The position numbers were made by a program, and so were the translations under genes. 64,000 nucleotides of DNA from an uncultured bacterium (GTDB lineage Bacteria > Bacillota > Clostridia > Lachnospirales > Lachnospiraceae). The notes below the pieces were generated by a model. It saw only the letters and a list, made by a program, of their open reading frames with translations. It searched no databases and was not told the origin of the DNA. This document shows positions 49,857 through 58,349 of this stretch, piece by piece (the first letter of the stretch is position 1; each line of letters opens with the position of its first letter). The stretch spans positions 1-64,000 of the forward strand of contig CAJMON010000004.1 in assembly GCA_905214955.1 (NCBI GenBank). The letters are read 5' to 3'.

Positions 49857-50636
49857 TTACTCTCCCTCCGTACTGTCCAGACGGTAAATGCCGTATTCAT
49901 TGATCTGCCCAATCTTGACATATCCCATTTTCTGGAGAGCTGCATCCTGTTCACGGGTCTCCCCGTAGACCAGATATTCATATCCGTACTTTAAAGAAAG
50001 CCGTTTAATTTCCTTAAAATTTGGTTTTTCTGCTGTCATCTCGTTGTAAAGAATCTTGGTATTTTTTCCCGTAGGGCCCCATCTTCCAAAAGCGAGAATG
50101 ATTTTCGGAGTATACTGCCGGACATATCCAACAAGGCTTTCTGCCATAACCACCTTTTTTTCACTTTCCGGGTCCTGATCCTGGAGAATCACTTCACAGA
50201 CAGAGCACACCACTTCCGGAATTTTGTTGATGTTGGAAGCCTTTTCCAGACGTCCGCCAGTTCCAAGGTACATGTTGTTTCCCCCTGCAATCAGCACCAC
50301 TGCCAGAAGGAGAAACACTCCTGCCTTTGCCGTCTTTTTCGAAAACTTCTGAACCAGCTGCACTCCTGCATAGGCCAGCACCAGAGGAATGGGCAGCAGC
50401 CACAGCATCCGCCAGTAGACCTGTTCTTCCACGCAGTATTTCATAATAATCTTTGCTGTCACCGGGCAGAAATAGAGAATAGCAAACAGAATCGAATATC
50501 CTGTAAAGAGTTTTTTATGTTCTTTTTCTTTTGTACCAAGCCACAAAAACACCAGAGCCAGCACAAAAAGGGCCACATGCCAGCCTTTTCCATTGTAATC
50601 TTTCAATTTTTCCAGCGCTGTATAAGTATAAGACAT
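49857..50636 (-). CDS. membrane protein with soluble C-terminal half, unknown family
   Basis: 259 residues: three or four hydrophobic segments in the first 130 residues (including RMLWLLPIPLVLAYAGV and AGVFLLLAVVLIAGG), then a soluble domain of about 125 residues. I recognise no named family. It starts 10 bp after a DUF6077 gene. The layout, a few helices then a soluble C-terminal part, looks like the second half of a GT-C-type enzyme of which the DUF6077 protein is the first, although each has its own start and Shine-Dalgarno site. Function unknown. Confidence 0.6.
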   Translation of the reverse strand: MSYTYTALEKLKDYNGKGWHVALFVLALVFLWLGTKEKEHKKLFTGYSILFAILYFCPVTAKIIMKYCVEEQVYWRMLWLLPIPLVLAYAGVQLVQKFSKKTAKAGVFLLLAVVLIAGGNNMYLGTGGRLEKASNINKIPEVVCSVCEVILQDQDPESEKKVVMAESLVGYVRQYTPKIILAFGRWGPTGKNTKILYNEMTAEKPNFKEIKRLSLKYGYEYLVYGETREQDAALQKMGYVKIGQINEYGIYRLDSTEGE

Positions 50637-50646
50637 GGCCGCCCTC

Positions 50647-51690
50647 CTATCGTATCAGTATATAAACAGCGGCATAACACAGGCTTGGAATGCAGCAGGC
50701 CGCCAGAAATACCATTTTCTTCCACTGCCGGTACATGCAGGTGCTTATAATGCCAAGAAGCCCGATCATCATGGGCGCCAGCATAATTCCCATGGAAGAT
50801 ACCAGACAGGCAGACAGTGCCAATACCGCCAGCAGACCTCTTTCTGCCTTTCCTGCTGTCTTTTCATTCAAACACAGGACACTGTAAAAAATTCCCGGCA
50901 GCAGTACCGCTGCCAGAAAGGCCTTTCCCTGCCAGATCCGAAGGAGCAGAAAGGTTCCCTGGGTATAGATGGAATAATAAGAAAAAAGGTGTACCATGGA
51001 CACCAGCATCAGAAACCATCCGTTTAATTCCCGGTCTTTCCGGAAAAATTTTTCTCCTAAAAGACTGTATACCCCGTAAGCCAGCCCCACAAAAAATACC
51101 GGCTCAATGGTATGGGCCATGACGCTGGGAGAAAATCCGGTAGCAGAGCTTAAAAATCCCAAAAGCATGGGAAAAGGAGACAAACAGTATCTGGCCGGAA
51201 GGGAGTTCACTGCTTTTCCGGTAAGGGCACTGATCGTATACATCTGATCCGTGTACTGGGCTGTCACTGTCGCCCCCACATACAGGGAATCATCCAGATC
51301 CGTCATCATGCCTGCCACGTAGGCTGCGGCCTGTACCAGAATCAGTACGCCTGCTGCCACTCCTGTCCAGGGCAGGTGTCTGAACACTTTTATGCGCTCC
51401 ACACTGACTGCCAGGATCTGCCCTCTCCCAAGAGCCAGTCCCAGCACAGACAATGCCCCAAGGAGCACACCATAAATCAAAATCAGGCGGCTGTAGGGCT
51501 GTTTTGTTAGAATCATAGGCACTGCCAGAAGTTCGAAAAGCCCCATCATGGTACCGGCACCTGCCAGCATCGTATAAATAAACCGGCAGTCCTCTTTTTT
51601 TCTTCCTATTTGAAATGGCAGTCCCAGACAAAAGGGAACTGCCAGAAACCATACGAGCACCAGTGCTCCTTTTCCTGCAATCTGAATCAC
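50647..51690 (-). CDS. DUF6077-like polytopic membrane protein
   Basis: 347 residues with about ten helices. The loop MMTDLDDSLYVGATVTAQYTD near 128 holds an acidic DLDD group outside the membrane in the position expected for a GT-C active-site loop, and SLPARYCLSPFPMLLGFLS follows. This pattern recalls DUF6077 proteins of glycan loci, whose function is not established. It precedes the 259-residue membrane protein by 10 bp, and the two may work as one unit. An external glycosyltransferase role is inference. Confidence 0.6.
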   Translation of the reverse strand: MIQIAGKGALVLVWFLAVPFCLGLPFQIGRKKEDCRFIYTMLAGAGTMMGLFELLAVPMILTKQPYSRLILIYGVLLGALSVLGLALGRGQILAVSVERIKVFRHLPWTGVAAGVLILVQAAAYVAGMMTDLDDSLYVGATVTAQYTDQMYTISALTGKAVNSLPARYCLSPFPMLLGFLSSATGFSPSVMAHTIEPVFFVGLAYGVYSLLGEKFFRKDRELNGWFLMLVSMVHLFSYYSIYTQGTFLLLRIWQGKAFLAAVLLPGIFYSVLCLNEKTAGKAERGLLAVLALSACLVSSMGIMLAPMMIGLLGIISTCMYRQWKKMVFLAACCIPSLCYAAVYILIR

Positions 51691-51702
51691 GACTCCTCCT
51701 TA

Positions 51703-52518
51703 TCACAGCTGGTTGGATTTTTCACCGGCTGTATAAAAATGTTCCAGAAGCTTTGCCATGCTTTTTGGCCAGAATTTTAAAAAGAGGGCATAATCTTCCT
51801 GCCCCCGGCCTGTTTCTCCGATCACTTGGCTGGTCTCAGATCCTTCATGAATCCGGTGGGTCATCAGCGGCTGCTTCAAATACACAAACGAGCCTTTCTC
51901 CCTGCTGATCCTCTCCCAGGCTTCCCAGTCTGCATTGCTTCGGAAATATTCTGTGAACACCGGCTTTGGCAGGTTATGTACCACGTAAGTCACAGATGGA
52001 CAGCAGATGGCATTGCCAAATCCAAGAATTCTTCTGCGCACCCAGATGCTTCTTGCAAACAGACGGATGCCAAGAGGGCTTAACAGCAGCCGTTTGACCT
52101 TTAACAGCCGGTTTTCTTTCACCAGTTTTTCTTCTCTTGTTTCATAATAATCGGTAAATGCAATCAGCGGACGGCTCTCTTTTTTCAGCGCCTTTAAAAC
52201 TGTTTCCGTGTACTCCGGAAAATACCGGTCATCCTGATGGGCCAGCGTCACATATGGCGTCCTAGCACAGGAAAGGGCAAAATTCCAATCTCTGGATATC
52301 TGGGGGGGCTGCCCGCTGACTTTCAGCTCCAATCCATACTTTTCTGCAAGTTTCTCAATGTGCTTATTAGGTGTGGATGTAGCAATGAGAATCCTGCTTG
52401 AAACGGTCTGCTTTTTCAGAGAACAGATGCACGCCTCCAGATAAGGGCTTTCCTGATAGGCGCAGACCACAAAGGTATGGTCCGCTGCCTCTTTTTTCTT
52501 ATTGAACACGTCTGTCAT
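51703..52518 (-). CDS. GT2-like glycosyltransferase
   Basis: 271 residues: HTFVVCAYQESPYLEACI, then a shortened nucleotide site ATSTPNKH near 48, SRDWNFALSC near 75 and LAHQDDRYFPEY near 92, where HQDD replaces the usual DxD. It is therefore an atypical GT2, with a conserved-looking central WERISREKG region. The ATG at 52518 comes right after the amidase stop. Being the first glycosyltransferase of the locus, it may act on an early intermediate. Donor unknown. Confidence 0.78.
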   Translation of the reverse strand: MTDVFNKKKEAADHTFVVCAYQESPYLEACICSLKKQTVSSRILIATSTPNKHIEKLAEKYGLELKVSGQPPQISRDWNFALSCARTPYVTLAHQDDRYFPEYTETVLKALKKESRPLIAFTDYYETREEKLVKENRLLKVKRLLLSPLGIRLFARSIWVRRRILGFGNAICCPSVTYVVHNLPKPVFTEYFRSNADWEAWERISREKGSFVYLKQPLMTHRIHEGSETSQVIGETGRGQEDYALFLKFWPKSMAKLLEHFYTAGEKSNQL

Positions 52519-52519
52519 T

Positions 52520-54157
52520 TTAATATCCCAGCCATGCGCCGTCTTCTCCAAACGTATAGGACTGTCCCCGAATCACGGCTGTCCGTCCGGCAATCATCCG
52601 GCCGTTGGTTGGTTTGAAATAGTACATTTCTCCGTTTATGATCTTCCAACCTTTCTCCCGGTATCCTTCAGAATTTGCATAATACCAATAGTTTCCAGCC
52701 TGGAAAATGCCTTTCTGAAGAACGCCCTGGCTGTTAAAGTAATACCGTTTTCCACCGATGGTTTTCCAGCCTTTCACTGCTGCAAAAGTTCTTGGATCAA
52801 AATAATAGGTTTTTCCCTTGGAAGTTCTCCATCCGGTTTTCCGGATTCCGGTGTTGCTGAAGGAATATTTTTTTCCTTTGATCGTGGAAATTCCCTTTGC
52901 CAGGGTTCCGTCTGCTCTCCGGTAATACACTTTGTTGTCTTTCCGGAACCATCCTTTTTTGGTATCCGCATTGGGGGTGTCCGGTTTCTGTACGGAAGAA
53001 CCCTTCTGCAGTCCGTAGTAAGCTGCCAGAGCCTTTGCGTCTGCCGTACCTACCGCCTTAATTTTTACATCACTGCTGTAATAATTCAGGCAGTCCGAAT
53101 CGTTGCTGACAAATCCGTGTTCTACGATCATGCCTGGGAAACCAGCCAGCACGCTTCTGCGCACAATGGCATAATAGTCTGTCAGCTGTCCGTTTGGATA
53201 GGTATCTCCGGTCTCTGTCAGACGGTACACCAGACCTCGATTGGAAAAGCCGATGGTTCCAAGGCTTTCCAGAATTTTCAGAGCGATGGTCTTGGTCTCG
53301 TCTGCCTGGGACGGCTGATAATTTCCGCTGGATACCATAACCTCTGCGCCAGTAGCCGTGGTACTTTCCGTGCCGGTGGAATTGATGTGGACACTTACCA
53401 ATACATCCGCTTTCATCCTTGCCGCATAATCCACCCGGTCTGCCAGTTCCACATACACATCTGTGGTACGGGTCATGTACACCCGGACTCCTGCGTATGT
53501 TTCCAGCTCTTCCTTGATAGCCTTTGCCATTTTCAGAGTAATCTCGCTCTCTTTGTAGGTCACTCCGTTCCAGGTACGGCTGGCGCCAATGTCATATCCG
53601 CCATGTCCCGGGTCTAACACAATCACAATGTCTCCATTTTTACTTCTTGCACGGACAGGCGCCATAGTCTGGGCAATCCGCAGCGAACTGCGGATCTGGG
53701 CGCTGTTTTCTGCGATCACACCGGACGGGATGGAAGAAACCTGCCCGCTGGTATTCTGATTCTGTGAAATCTTTACAGTATCTGTGTTCCCGGATTTTTT
53801 GAATTTCTGAAGATCAATCTCCCAGGTACTGCTGCCTTTTTTCACTTTCAGGGAAACCAGGTCACTTGACGAAACACCGCCGCCCTCTAACAGAAAGGCT
53901 GCGTTTCCATTCTTAATCTCCACTGCCTTCTGAGTCTGCTGACGGCCGTTCTGGCGGTAAGTCAGTACCGCTGACTTTATGGAATCTGTCATAGAAACCA
54001 CCACTGCCTGGGTGCCTTCTGAAGATGGATCCACATAAATCCACGCAATCTGCGGCTGCGCTTCTGCCGCATCTCCGGTTGTTCTAAATGAAAATACACC
54101 TGCTGCTGCAACAAAAAAAGCCAGCAGAAGCAATTTCCAATTCCCTCTGGTTTTCAT
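52520..54157 (-). CDS. secreted N-acetylmuramoyl-L-alanine amidase with cell-wall-binding repeats
   Basis: 545 residues. A signal peptide (1-about 32, KLLLLAFFVAAAGVFSF), a beta-rich domain (about 40-160), an Amidase_3 catalytic domain (about 180-370) with zinc ligands in DPGHGG, ESE and SVHIN and the catalytic Glu in VEHGF, then about six aromatic YG-type repeats (KKGWRK.., GWKTIGGKRYYFNSQG..) that bind wall polymers. It hydrolyses the amide between muramic acid and stem peptide. ATG 54157 follows GGAGG. It is the first gene of the polysaccharide locus and has its own strong promoter, suggesting wall remodelling for glycan attachment. Confidence 0.93.
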   Translation of the reverse strand: MKTRGNWKLLLLAFFVAAAGVFSFRTTGDAAEAQPQIAWIYVDPSSEGTQAVVVSMTDSIKSAVLTYRQNGRQQTQKAVEIKNGNAAFLLEGGGVSSSDLVSLKVKKGSSTWEIDLQKFKKSGNTDTVKISQNQNTSGQVSSIPSGVIAENSAQIRSSLRIAQTMAPVRARSKNGDIVIVLDPGHGGYDIGASRTWNGVTYKESEITLKMAKAIKEELETYAGVRVYMTRTTDVYVELADRVDYAARMKADVLVSVHINSTGTESTTATGAEVMVSSGNYQPSQADETKTIALKILESLGTIGFSNRGLVYRLTETGDTYPNGQLTDYYAIVRRSVLAGFPGMIVEHGFVSNDSDCLNYYSSDVKIKAVGTADAKALAAYYGLQKGSSVQKPDTPNADTKKGWFRKDNKVYYRRADGTLAKGISTIKGKKYSFSNTGIRKTGWRTSKGKTYYFDPRTFAAVKGWKTIGGKRYYFNSQGVLQKGIFQAGNYWYYANSEGYREKGWKIINGEMYYFKPTNGRMIAGRTAVIRGQSYTFGEDGAWLGY

Positions 54158-54202
54158 TTTCTTTTTTCCTCCTTCGTGCCTTTTGCGCACCTTCTCTGAT
54201 TC

Positions 54203-54231
54203 AGTATAAAAACTTTTTTTTCTGCTGTCAA
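54203..54231 (-). promoter_or_regulatory. near-consensus sigma-A promoter of the amidase and polysaccharide locus
   Basis: -35 TTGACA (54226-54231), 17-bp spacer, -10 TATACT (54203-54208) on the minus strand, about 45 bp upstream of the amidase ATG. This is the strongest promoter I see in the window and probably drives at least the first part of the locus. Confidence 0.85.
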
Positions 54232-54260
54232 CCTTTGTCATAAAAATCAACCACCCCATA

Positions 54261-54401
54261 CATGAAAGTCAGCTGTTGCGCACCTTTGGTGCTTCCACAG
54301 CTGCGACCGTATTCGTAATTCGGGCTATCGCCCTACTTACTCATACGGTCTAGTCTGTCCGATATCCATGAATTCGCCCATGCAAGCATGGCTCTTTCAT
54401 G
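54261..54401. repeat. structured 141-bp intergenic element with a closing stem and three hairpins
   Basis: CATGAAAG (54261-54268) and CTTTCATG (54394-54401) are perfect inverted ends. Between them lie hairpin A (54270-54303, CAGCTGT/ACAGCTG with inner GCACC-TTT-GGTGC), hairpin B (54305-54350, GACCGTAT/ATACGGTC, then GTAA/TTAC, then GGGC-TATC-GCCC) and a short CATGC/GCATG hairpin near 54378-54391. The whole can be drawn as a multi-branched junction. It is in the divergent gap between the amidase and L,D-transpeptidase genes. It may be a dispersed repeat, a small structured RNA or a MITE. Confidence 0.55.
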
Positions 54402-54476
54402 GCTGCCGTCCAGGACTTTTATTCTAAATATTTTCTTAATCTTTCCTTAAAAACTCAGACCCCTGCCAAGAAAGGA

Positions 54477-54505
54477 TTGAAACATTTTCCAGAATATAGT
54501 ACGAT
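54477..54505 (+). promoter_or_regulatory. sigma-A promoter of the L,D-transpeptidase gene
   Basis: -35 TTGAAA (54477-54482), 17-bp spacer, -10 TACGAT (54500-54505) on the plus strand, leaving a leader of about 140 nt. A second weaker candidate (TTGGCT-16-TATAAC, about 54603-54630) lies just ahead of the ribosome-binding site. Confidence 0.65.
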
Positions 54506-54583
54506 GAATTTAAGCTTGTGTCTGCACACCGGCATCGTTGACAGCCAGTCCGTCTAACGGCATCTCCCCTGGTTTTGGCGCGT

Positions 54584-54601
54584 TGTCAGATCGTTCTGAC
54601 A
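54584..54601 (+). promoter_or_regulatory. operator-like palindrome in the L,D-transpeptidase leader
   Basis: TGTCAG-ATCGTT-CTGACA is an 18-bp interrupted palindrome, 48 bp upstream of the ATG and just before the second promoter candidate. It could bind a dimeric regulator or form a small hairpin. No regulator gene is adjacent. Confidence 0.35.
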
Positions 54602-54649
54602 CTTGGCTTTGTATTCTTAAAAAATATAACGGAAAAGAGAGGGAAATCT

Positions 54650-56470
54650 ATGAAACCAAAAAAAATACTGCCAGCCCTCTGTCTTGGATTCTGTCTGCTG
54701 TCGGCAAGTTCTACCGCCGCCTTTGCAGCCAAGAATAGCAGCACGGCCGCATCCTCTGTTACTGTGGGCTTCCACAAGGACAAAAAAGGTACTTATTATG
54801 TAAAAAACAGCAGTGGTGACCGCGCATATGGCCCTTACAAAGTAAAAATAAACGGCACCACCGCTACCTATTATTTTAATCAGAAAACCGGCTACCTTAC
54901 CACCGGAAAAGCCCGGATTGTTACATACAAAGGCCGGAAATACCTCATTGATTCCAATGGTGTGGTAAACACCACTGCCGGGCTGAAGTTTATGAAGAGC
55001 AGCGGCAAGATCTACTGTGTCATCTCTTCAAGCGGCGTTCTGGCCGCTAACCGGGCCGTTACCATCCAGAGAAACACTTACTGTTTTGACAAAAACGGCG
55101 TGATGTACACTTCCGGACTTCGCACTGTTGGCAAAAAAACCTATTATCTGAAAACCGTCACCACCACTTCCGGCTACCGCTTAGGCGTTGCCCAGACCGG
55201 ATGGCAGACCGTCAACGGCACGAAACGTTATTTCAGTGCCACAGGCGTTCTGCAGACCAATAAAAAGATCAAAGATTCCAATGGAAATCTTTACTACACC
55301 AAGAAAAACGGCATCCTGCGTACCGGCGCTTTCAAGGTCGGTTCCAGCTCCTACTACGGCAATGAAAACGGAAAGCTTGTCACAGGCTGGTTCCAGCGTC
55401 CGGATAAAAAATACAACTGGTATTACTACTCTTCCAACGGCATTCTGAAAAAGAAATCCTTCATCCGTACCGGAAAGAATGTGTACTACGTGAATGCACT
55501 GGGCCGCCTGGTGAAAGGCTGGTACACCGTAAATGGAAAGCGTTACTACAGCACCACAGATACCGTGTCTGCTTCTTCCGGATCTCCCACCACTGGAGCC
55601 CGAGTCAAGGGATGGCAGATGATCGACGGAAAGAAATACTACTTCAACAGCAAAGGCGTCCTGCGCACCACTGTGGGATGGTTTGATACTTCCAAAACCG
55701 GTACCTATTACATTTCCGGCGATGCCAATGTTCTCACTGGATGGCAGAACATCAATGGTGCCTGGTACTATTTCAGCACCAACAGCGCTACGTTAGGACA
55801 GATGCTTACCGGATGGCAGACCATTGACGGAAAGAAATATTACTTCCGTCCTTCTACCACAAACTATGGCCGTAAAGGTTCCATGGTGACCGGACGTGTC
55901 TCCATCGACGGTACCATATACAACTTTGGTACCAACGGTGTTCTGGTGATGGATTACACCTACCTTGCCTACTGCGGCACTGCCGTATACCGGGAAAGTC
56001 CTTATTCCATCTCCGGAAGCTGGAGCATCACCGTGAACCGTCAGAAAAACATTGTGACTGTTTATAAAGGAAGCACACCGGTACGTGCCCTGTGGTGTTC
56101 CACCGGTTTAAACAACGCCACACCTCTTGGAACCACGTACATCCGTGACAAGCTGAGCACCTGGACGCTTAATGGTCCTTCATATGGTTTTTATTGTCAC
56201 CATATCTGGAGTGACATCCTGTTCCATTCCATTCCGTATGAGAAGCAAAATGACCATTATTCTATGTACCTCGGCGCCTTCAACCAGCTTGGCCAGCAGG
56301 CTTCCCACGGATGCATCCGCCTCGCTTACGTGGATGCAAAATGGATTTACAACAACATTCCTACCGGCACACCGGTTACCGTCAGCGACACCTGTGCAAC
56401 CCCTGTTACTCCTGGAGCCCTTACCAATATCGGTGCCCAGCGTTACGACCCCACAGACAACGAGAGATAA
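54650..56470 (+). CDS. secreted L,D-transpeptidase (YkuD) with cell-wall-binding repeats
   Basis: 606 residues. Signal peptide (1-about 27, ends AAFA), then about 16 aromatic cell-wall-binding repeats (GWQTVNGTKRYFSATG and the like, about 40-430), then a C-terminal YkuD domain with SHGCIRL, catalytic Cys near 555 and its conserved His two residues before. It forms 3-3 crosslinks in peptidoglycan or links proteins or glycans to it. ATG 54650 is preferred to 54575 because GAGAGGGAA lies just upstream and a signal peptide follows. It is the only plus-strand gene in the window and is divergent from the amidase, with which it shares repeats. Confidence 0.93.
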   Translation: MKPKKILPALCLGFCLLSASSTAAFAAKNSSTAASSVTVGFHKDKKGTYYVKNSSGDRAYGPYKVKINGTTATYYFNQKTGYLTTGKARIVTYKGRKYLIDSNGVVNTTAGLKFMKSSGKIYCVISSSGVLAANRAVTIQRNTYCFDKNGVMYTSGLRTVGKKTYYLKTVTTTSGYRLGVAQTGWQTVNGTKRYFSATGVLQTNKKIKDSNGNLYYTKKNGILRTGAFKVGSSSYYGNENGKLVTGWFQRPDKKYNWYYYSSNGILKKKSFIRTGKNVYYVNALGRLVKGWYTVNGKRYYSTTDTVSASSGSPTTGARVKGWQMIDGKKYYFNSKGVLRTTVGWFDTSKTGTYYISGDANVLTGWQNINGAWYYFSTNSATLGQMLTGWQTIDGKKYYFRPSTTNYGRKGSMVTGRVSIDGTIYNFGTNGVLVMDYTYLAYCGTAVYRESPYSISGSWSITVNRQKNIVTVYKGSTPVRALWCSTGLNNATPLGTTYIRDKLSTWTLNGPSYGFYCHHIWSDILFHSIPYEKQNDHYSMYLGAFNQLGQQASHGCIRLAYVDAKWIYNNIPTGTPVTVSDTCATPVTPGALTNIGAQRYDPTDNER

Positions 56471-56520
56471 TCGAAATTGATCCACTGGACCAATGATTGA
56501 TATGCTTAGCAGCGAAAACA

Positions 56521-56567
56521 AAACCCGGGAAAGAATCTTGATTCATCGATTCTTTCCCGGGTTTTTT
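56521..56567 (+). terminator. strong bidirectional rho-independent terminator
   Basis: A perfect 17-bp stem (56521-56537 with 56548-56564, core CCCGGGAAAGAATC) with a 10-base loop and a run of Ts after it. On the minus strand it is followed by TTTTGTTTT, so it can also stop transcripts coming from the HPr gene. It isolates the housekeeping block from the L,D-transpeptidase. Confidence 0.9.
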
Positions 56568-56685
56568 AATGTTTCACAATGCATGTTGTCTATGATTCCT
56601 GATAAGCAGATTCTTTTTCAGTTTTGCGTCAGCAAGCCTTGAGAGAATGCCCGCCCAAGCGCTCTCTGTCCAAGCGAAGCGGGTT
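56568..56685. other. intergenic stretch with competing hairpins, no gene
   Basis: Between the terminator and the HPr stop codon. CCCGC (56650-56654) can pair with GCGGG (56679-56683), and GAGAG (56641-56645) with CTCTC (56662-56666), which are mutually exclusive folds. No ORF, promoter or T-run was seen. Possibly a 3' UTR structure of the HPr transcript or a repeat copy. Confidence 0.35.
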
Positions 56686-56958
56686 TTACTCCTGCTCTTC
56701 TCCCAGGCCGCTTTCTATGGCCTTTACAATGGTCTTTAACGCTTCTTCTTCATCTTCCCCATTGCAGGTAAAGGTAACTTCGTCACCACACTGTACGCAG
56801 GCACTGAGCACGCTGAGTACACTTTTCGCATTTGCCGTCACATTATCAAAGGAAAATGTGATCTGAGACTTAAACTGAATTGCCTCTTTGCAAAGATTTC
56901 CCGCAGGTCTTAAATGCAGACCTGTCGGATTTTTGATAACCACTTTCTGACTAACCAT
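56686..56958 (-). CDS. ptsH: HPr-family phosphocarrier protein
   Basis: 90 residues, normal HPr length. His15 in GLHLRPAG is the site phosphorylated by enzyme I, and Ser46 in NAKSVLSVL is the HPr-kinase site. Both are intact, so it can serve sugar uptake and carbon catabolite regulation; Crh-type loss of His is excluded. It is two bases downstream of cdaR, so PTS and c-di-AMP genes share a transcript. If another ptsH lies beside ptsI in the genome, this one would be a second HPr. The C-terminus is Glu-rich. Confidence 0.93.
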   Translation of the reverse strand: MVSQKVVIKNPTGLHLRPAGNLCKEAIQFKSQITFSFDNVTANAKSVLSVLSACVQCGDEVTFTCNGEDEEEALKTIVKAIESGLGEEQE

Positions 56959-56960
56959 AT

Positions 56961-58349
56961 CTAATCCTCCAATACTGCTGTTTCTGTTGTACTTTCTGTT
57001 TCCGTACTCTCTGTTTGATCCAGATTTCCACCGGTTTCTGTCTCCAAAGCTGTTGTGCTTTCGGTTTCCTTGGGTTCCAGATTGACCACGATTGTCACAT
57101 CGTTAACCAGGGAATACCCTTCTGGAAGTTCGATCTGCACTGGAACTACATAATTGCCCGCTTTCTGGTAATCCGTCAGATCCAGGGTTGCCTGAATATC
57201 TGCAGTCTGCAGAATGGTTGTGCTTCCTTCCGGATTCTGCACTTCAATGGACAATTTGTCGCCCGGCGTCAGAACCATATCCATATTCTGGGGCTGTCCT
57301 AGAATGTTCAGCTCCGAAATAGGCTTACTAATCGTGGTGGCATCAATCTTTTCCACCTGTACTTTTACAGAAACGGTGCTTGCCGCATCCTTTTCCAGTT
57401 TCAGACTCTCACCTGACGGAAGATAATCGGTAATCTCAATGCTCTTTTCCATACTGGAAGAAATGCCGGATACATTGACCGCATCTTCACATTCCAGAAC
57501 ACCGCCCAGTTTCTTCAATGCATTGGCACTTCCTGCCAGGCTGATGGTCTCCGGAGTCGTTGTGACGGCTGTGATATGATAGCCTTCTGCCACCTCTCCC
57601 ACCAGGCCAATTTTCAGGCTGATGCCGTTCTTTACCTGCCAGATGTTTACTTTTACTTTCACCTGTCCATCTTTGAGTACTGCGCCGTCCGGCGTTTTGA
57701 TCTCCAGATTGTCCAGGTTGGTCATCTCATCCCCGTTTTTATCGTAAATCTTCATGGTCTGCGTCAGTGTCTCGCTGGAAGAGAGGCCGCTTAAAGATAC
57801 CGGAACGATGACTTTGTCAATTTTATTCAGCGTGGAAGAAGATCCTGCAATCACAACCGTGTCGCCCCGGATAATCTTCGTGCTGCCAAGCTCATAACCA
57901 TTGGCTGCGTTTCCGTTGGTCACCACGGACATCACAAAAGTCTTCTCCACTTTATCTTCAATGGAAATCTTCATGGATGCCGGCTCACACCGCATGGCTT
58001 CCTGCTTGATGGAAACTCCCCGTTTGGTGCAGGATACCACCAGAGGAACGGAAGGCACCGTGGTATAATTGTTGATGCTCTGTAAATCTGCTGTCACAAA
58101 AAAATCAGAGGCGCTTAAGTAAGAAAGAACCGACCTTCTCGCTGTTACATAGACGGTGGTGTCATCTCCACTGACCACATCATATACTTTTCCTGCTTTC
58201 AGCATACTGTCTGCATTTTCTGCTGTCACTTTCACCGAAAAGGCCTTTGTCTGTTCCGGATCATCTCCATTTACCACTACGACCCAGATCAGAAAGGCAA
58301 TCAATACGGAAATCAATTTGGTTCCAATATTATTTAGCAGTTTTTTCAT
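56961..58349 (-). CDS. cdaR: YbbR-domain protein, regulator of CdaA
   Basis: 462 residues. One N-terminal membrane helix (about 10-27, KLISVLIAFLIWVVVV), then four YbbR repeats (about 35-425) as the extracellular part, and a Thr/Glu-rich acidic tail (430-462). CdaR proteins bind and modulate the c-di-AMP synthase CdaA at the membrane. Its start overlaps the cdaA 3' end by 20 bp, which is typical of this pair. GGAAAGG precedes the ATG. Confidence 0.95.
   Translation of the reverse strand: MKKLLNNIGTKLISVLIAFLIWVVVVNGDDPEQTKAFSVKVTAENADSMLKAGKVYDVVSGDDTTVYVTARRSVLSYLSASDFFVTADLQSINNYTTVPSVPLVVSCTKRGVSIKQEAMRCEPASMKISIEDKVEKTFVMSVVTNGNAANGYELGSTKIIRGDTVVIAGSSSTLNKIDKVIVPVSLSGLSSSETLTQTMKIYDKNGDEMTNLDNLEIKTPDGAVLKDGQVKVKVNIWQVKNGISLKIGLVGEVAEGYHITAVTTTPETISLAGSANALKKLGGVLECEDAVNVSGISSSMEKSIEITDYLPSGESLKLEKDAASTVSVKVQVEKIDATTISKPISELNILGQPQNMDMVLTPGDKLSIEVQNPEGSTTILQTADIQATLDLTDYQKAGNYVVPVQIELPEGYSLVNDVTIVVNLEPKETESTTALETETGGNLDQTESTETESTTETAVLED

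Noticed and set aside
49857..51690. Single gene broken by a frameshift
   Set aside because: Each part has its own stop, start and ribosome site, and the proteins end and begin cleanly; a split pair is more likely than a recent break.
52502..53617. 371-codon open frame on the plus strand
   Set aside because: Antisense to the amidase whose catalytic and repeat motifs are intact; no recognisable protein.
54305..54350. Terminator for either divergent gene
   Set aside because: It is upstream of both flanking genes and lacks T-runs.
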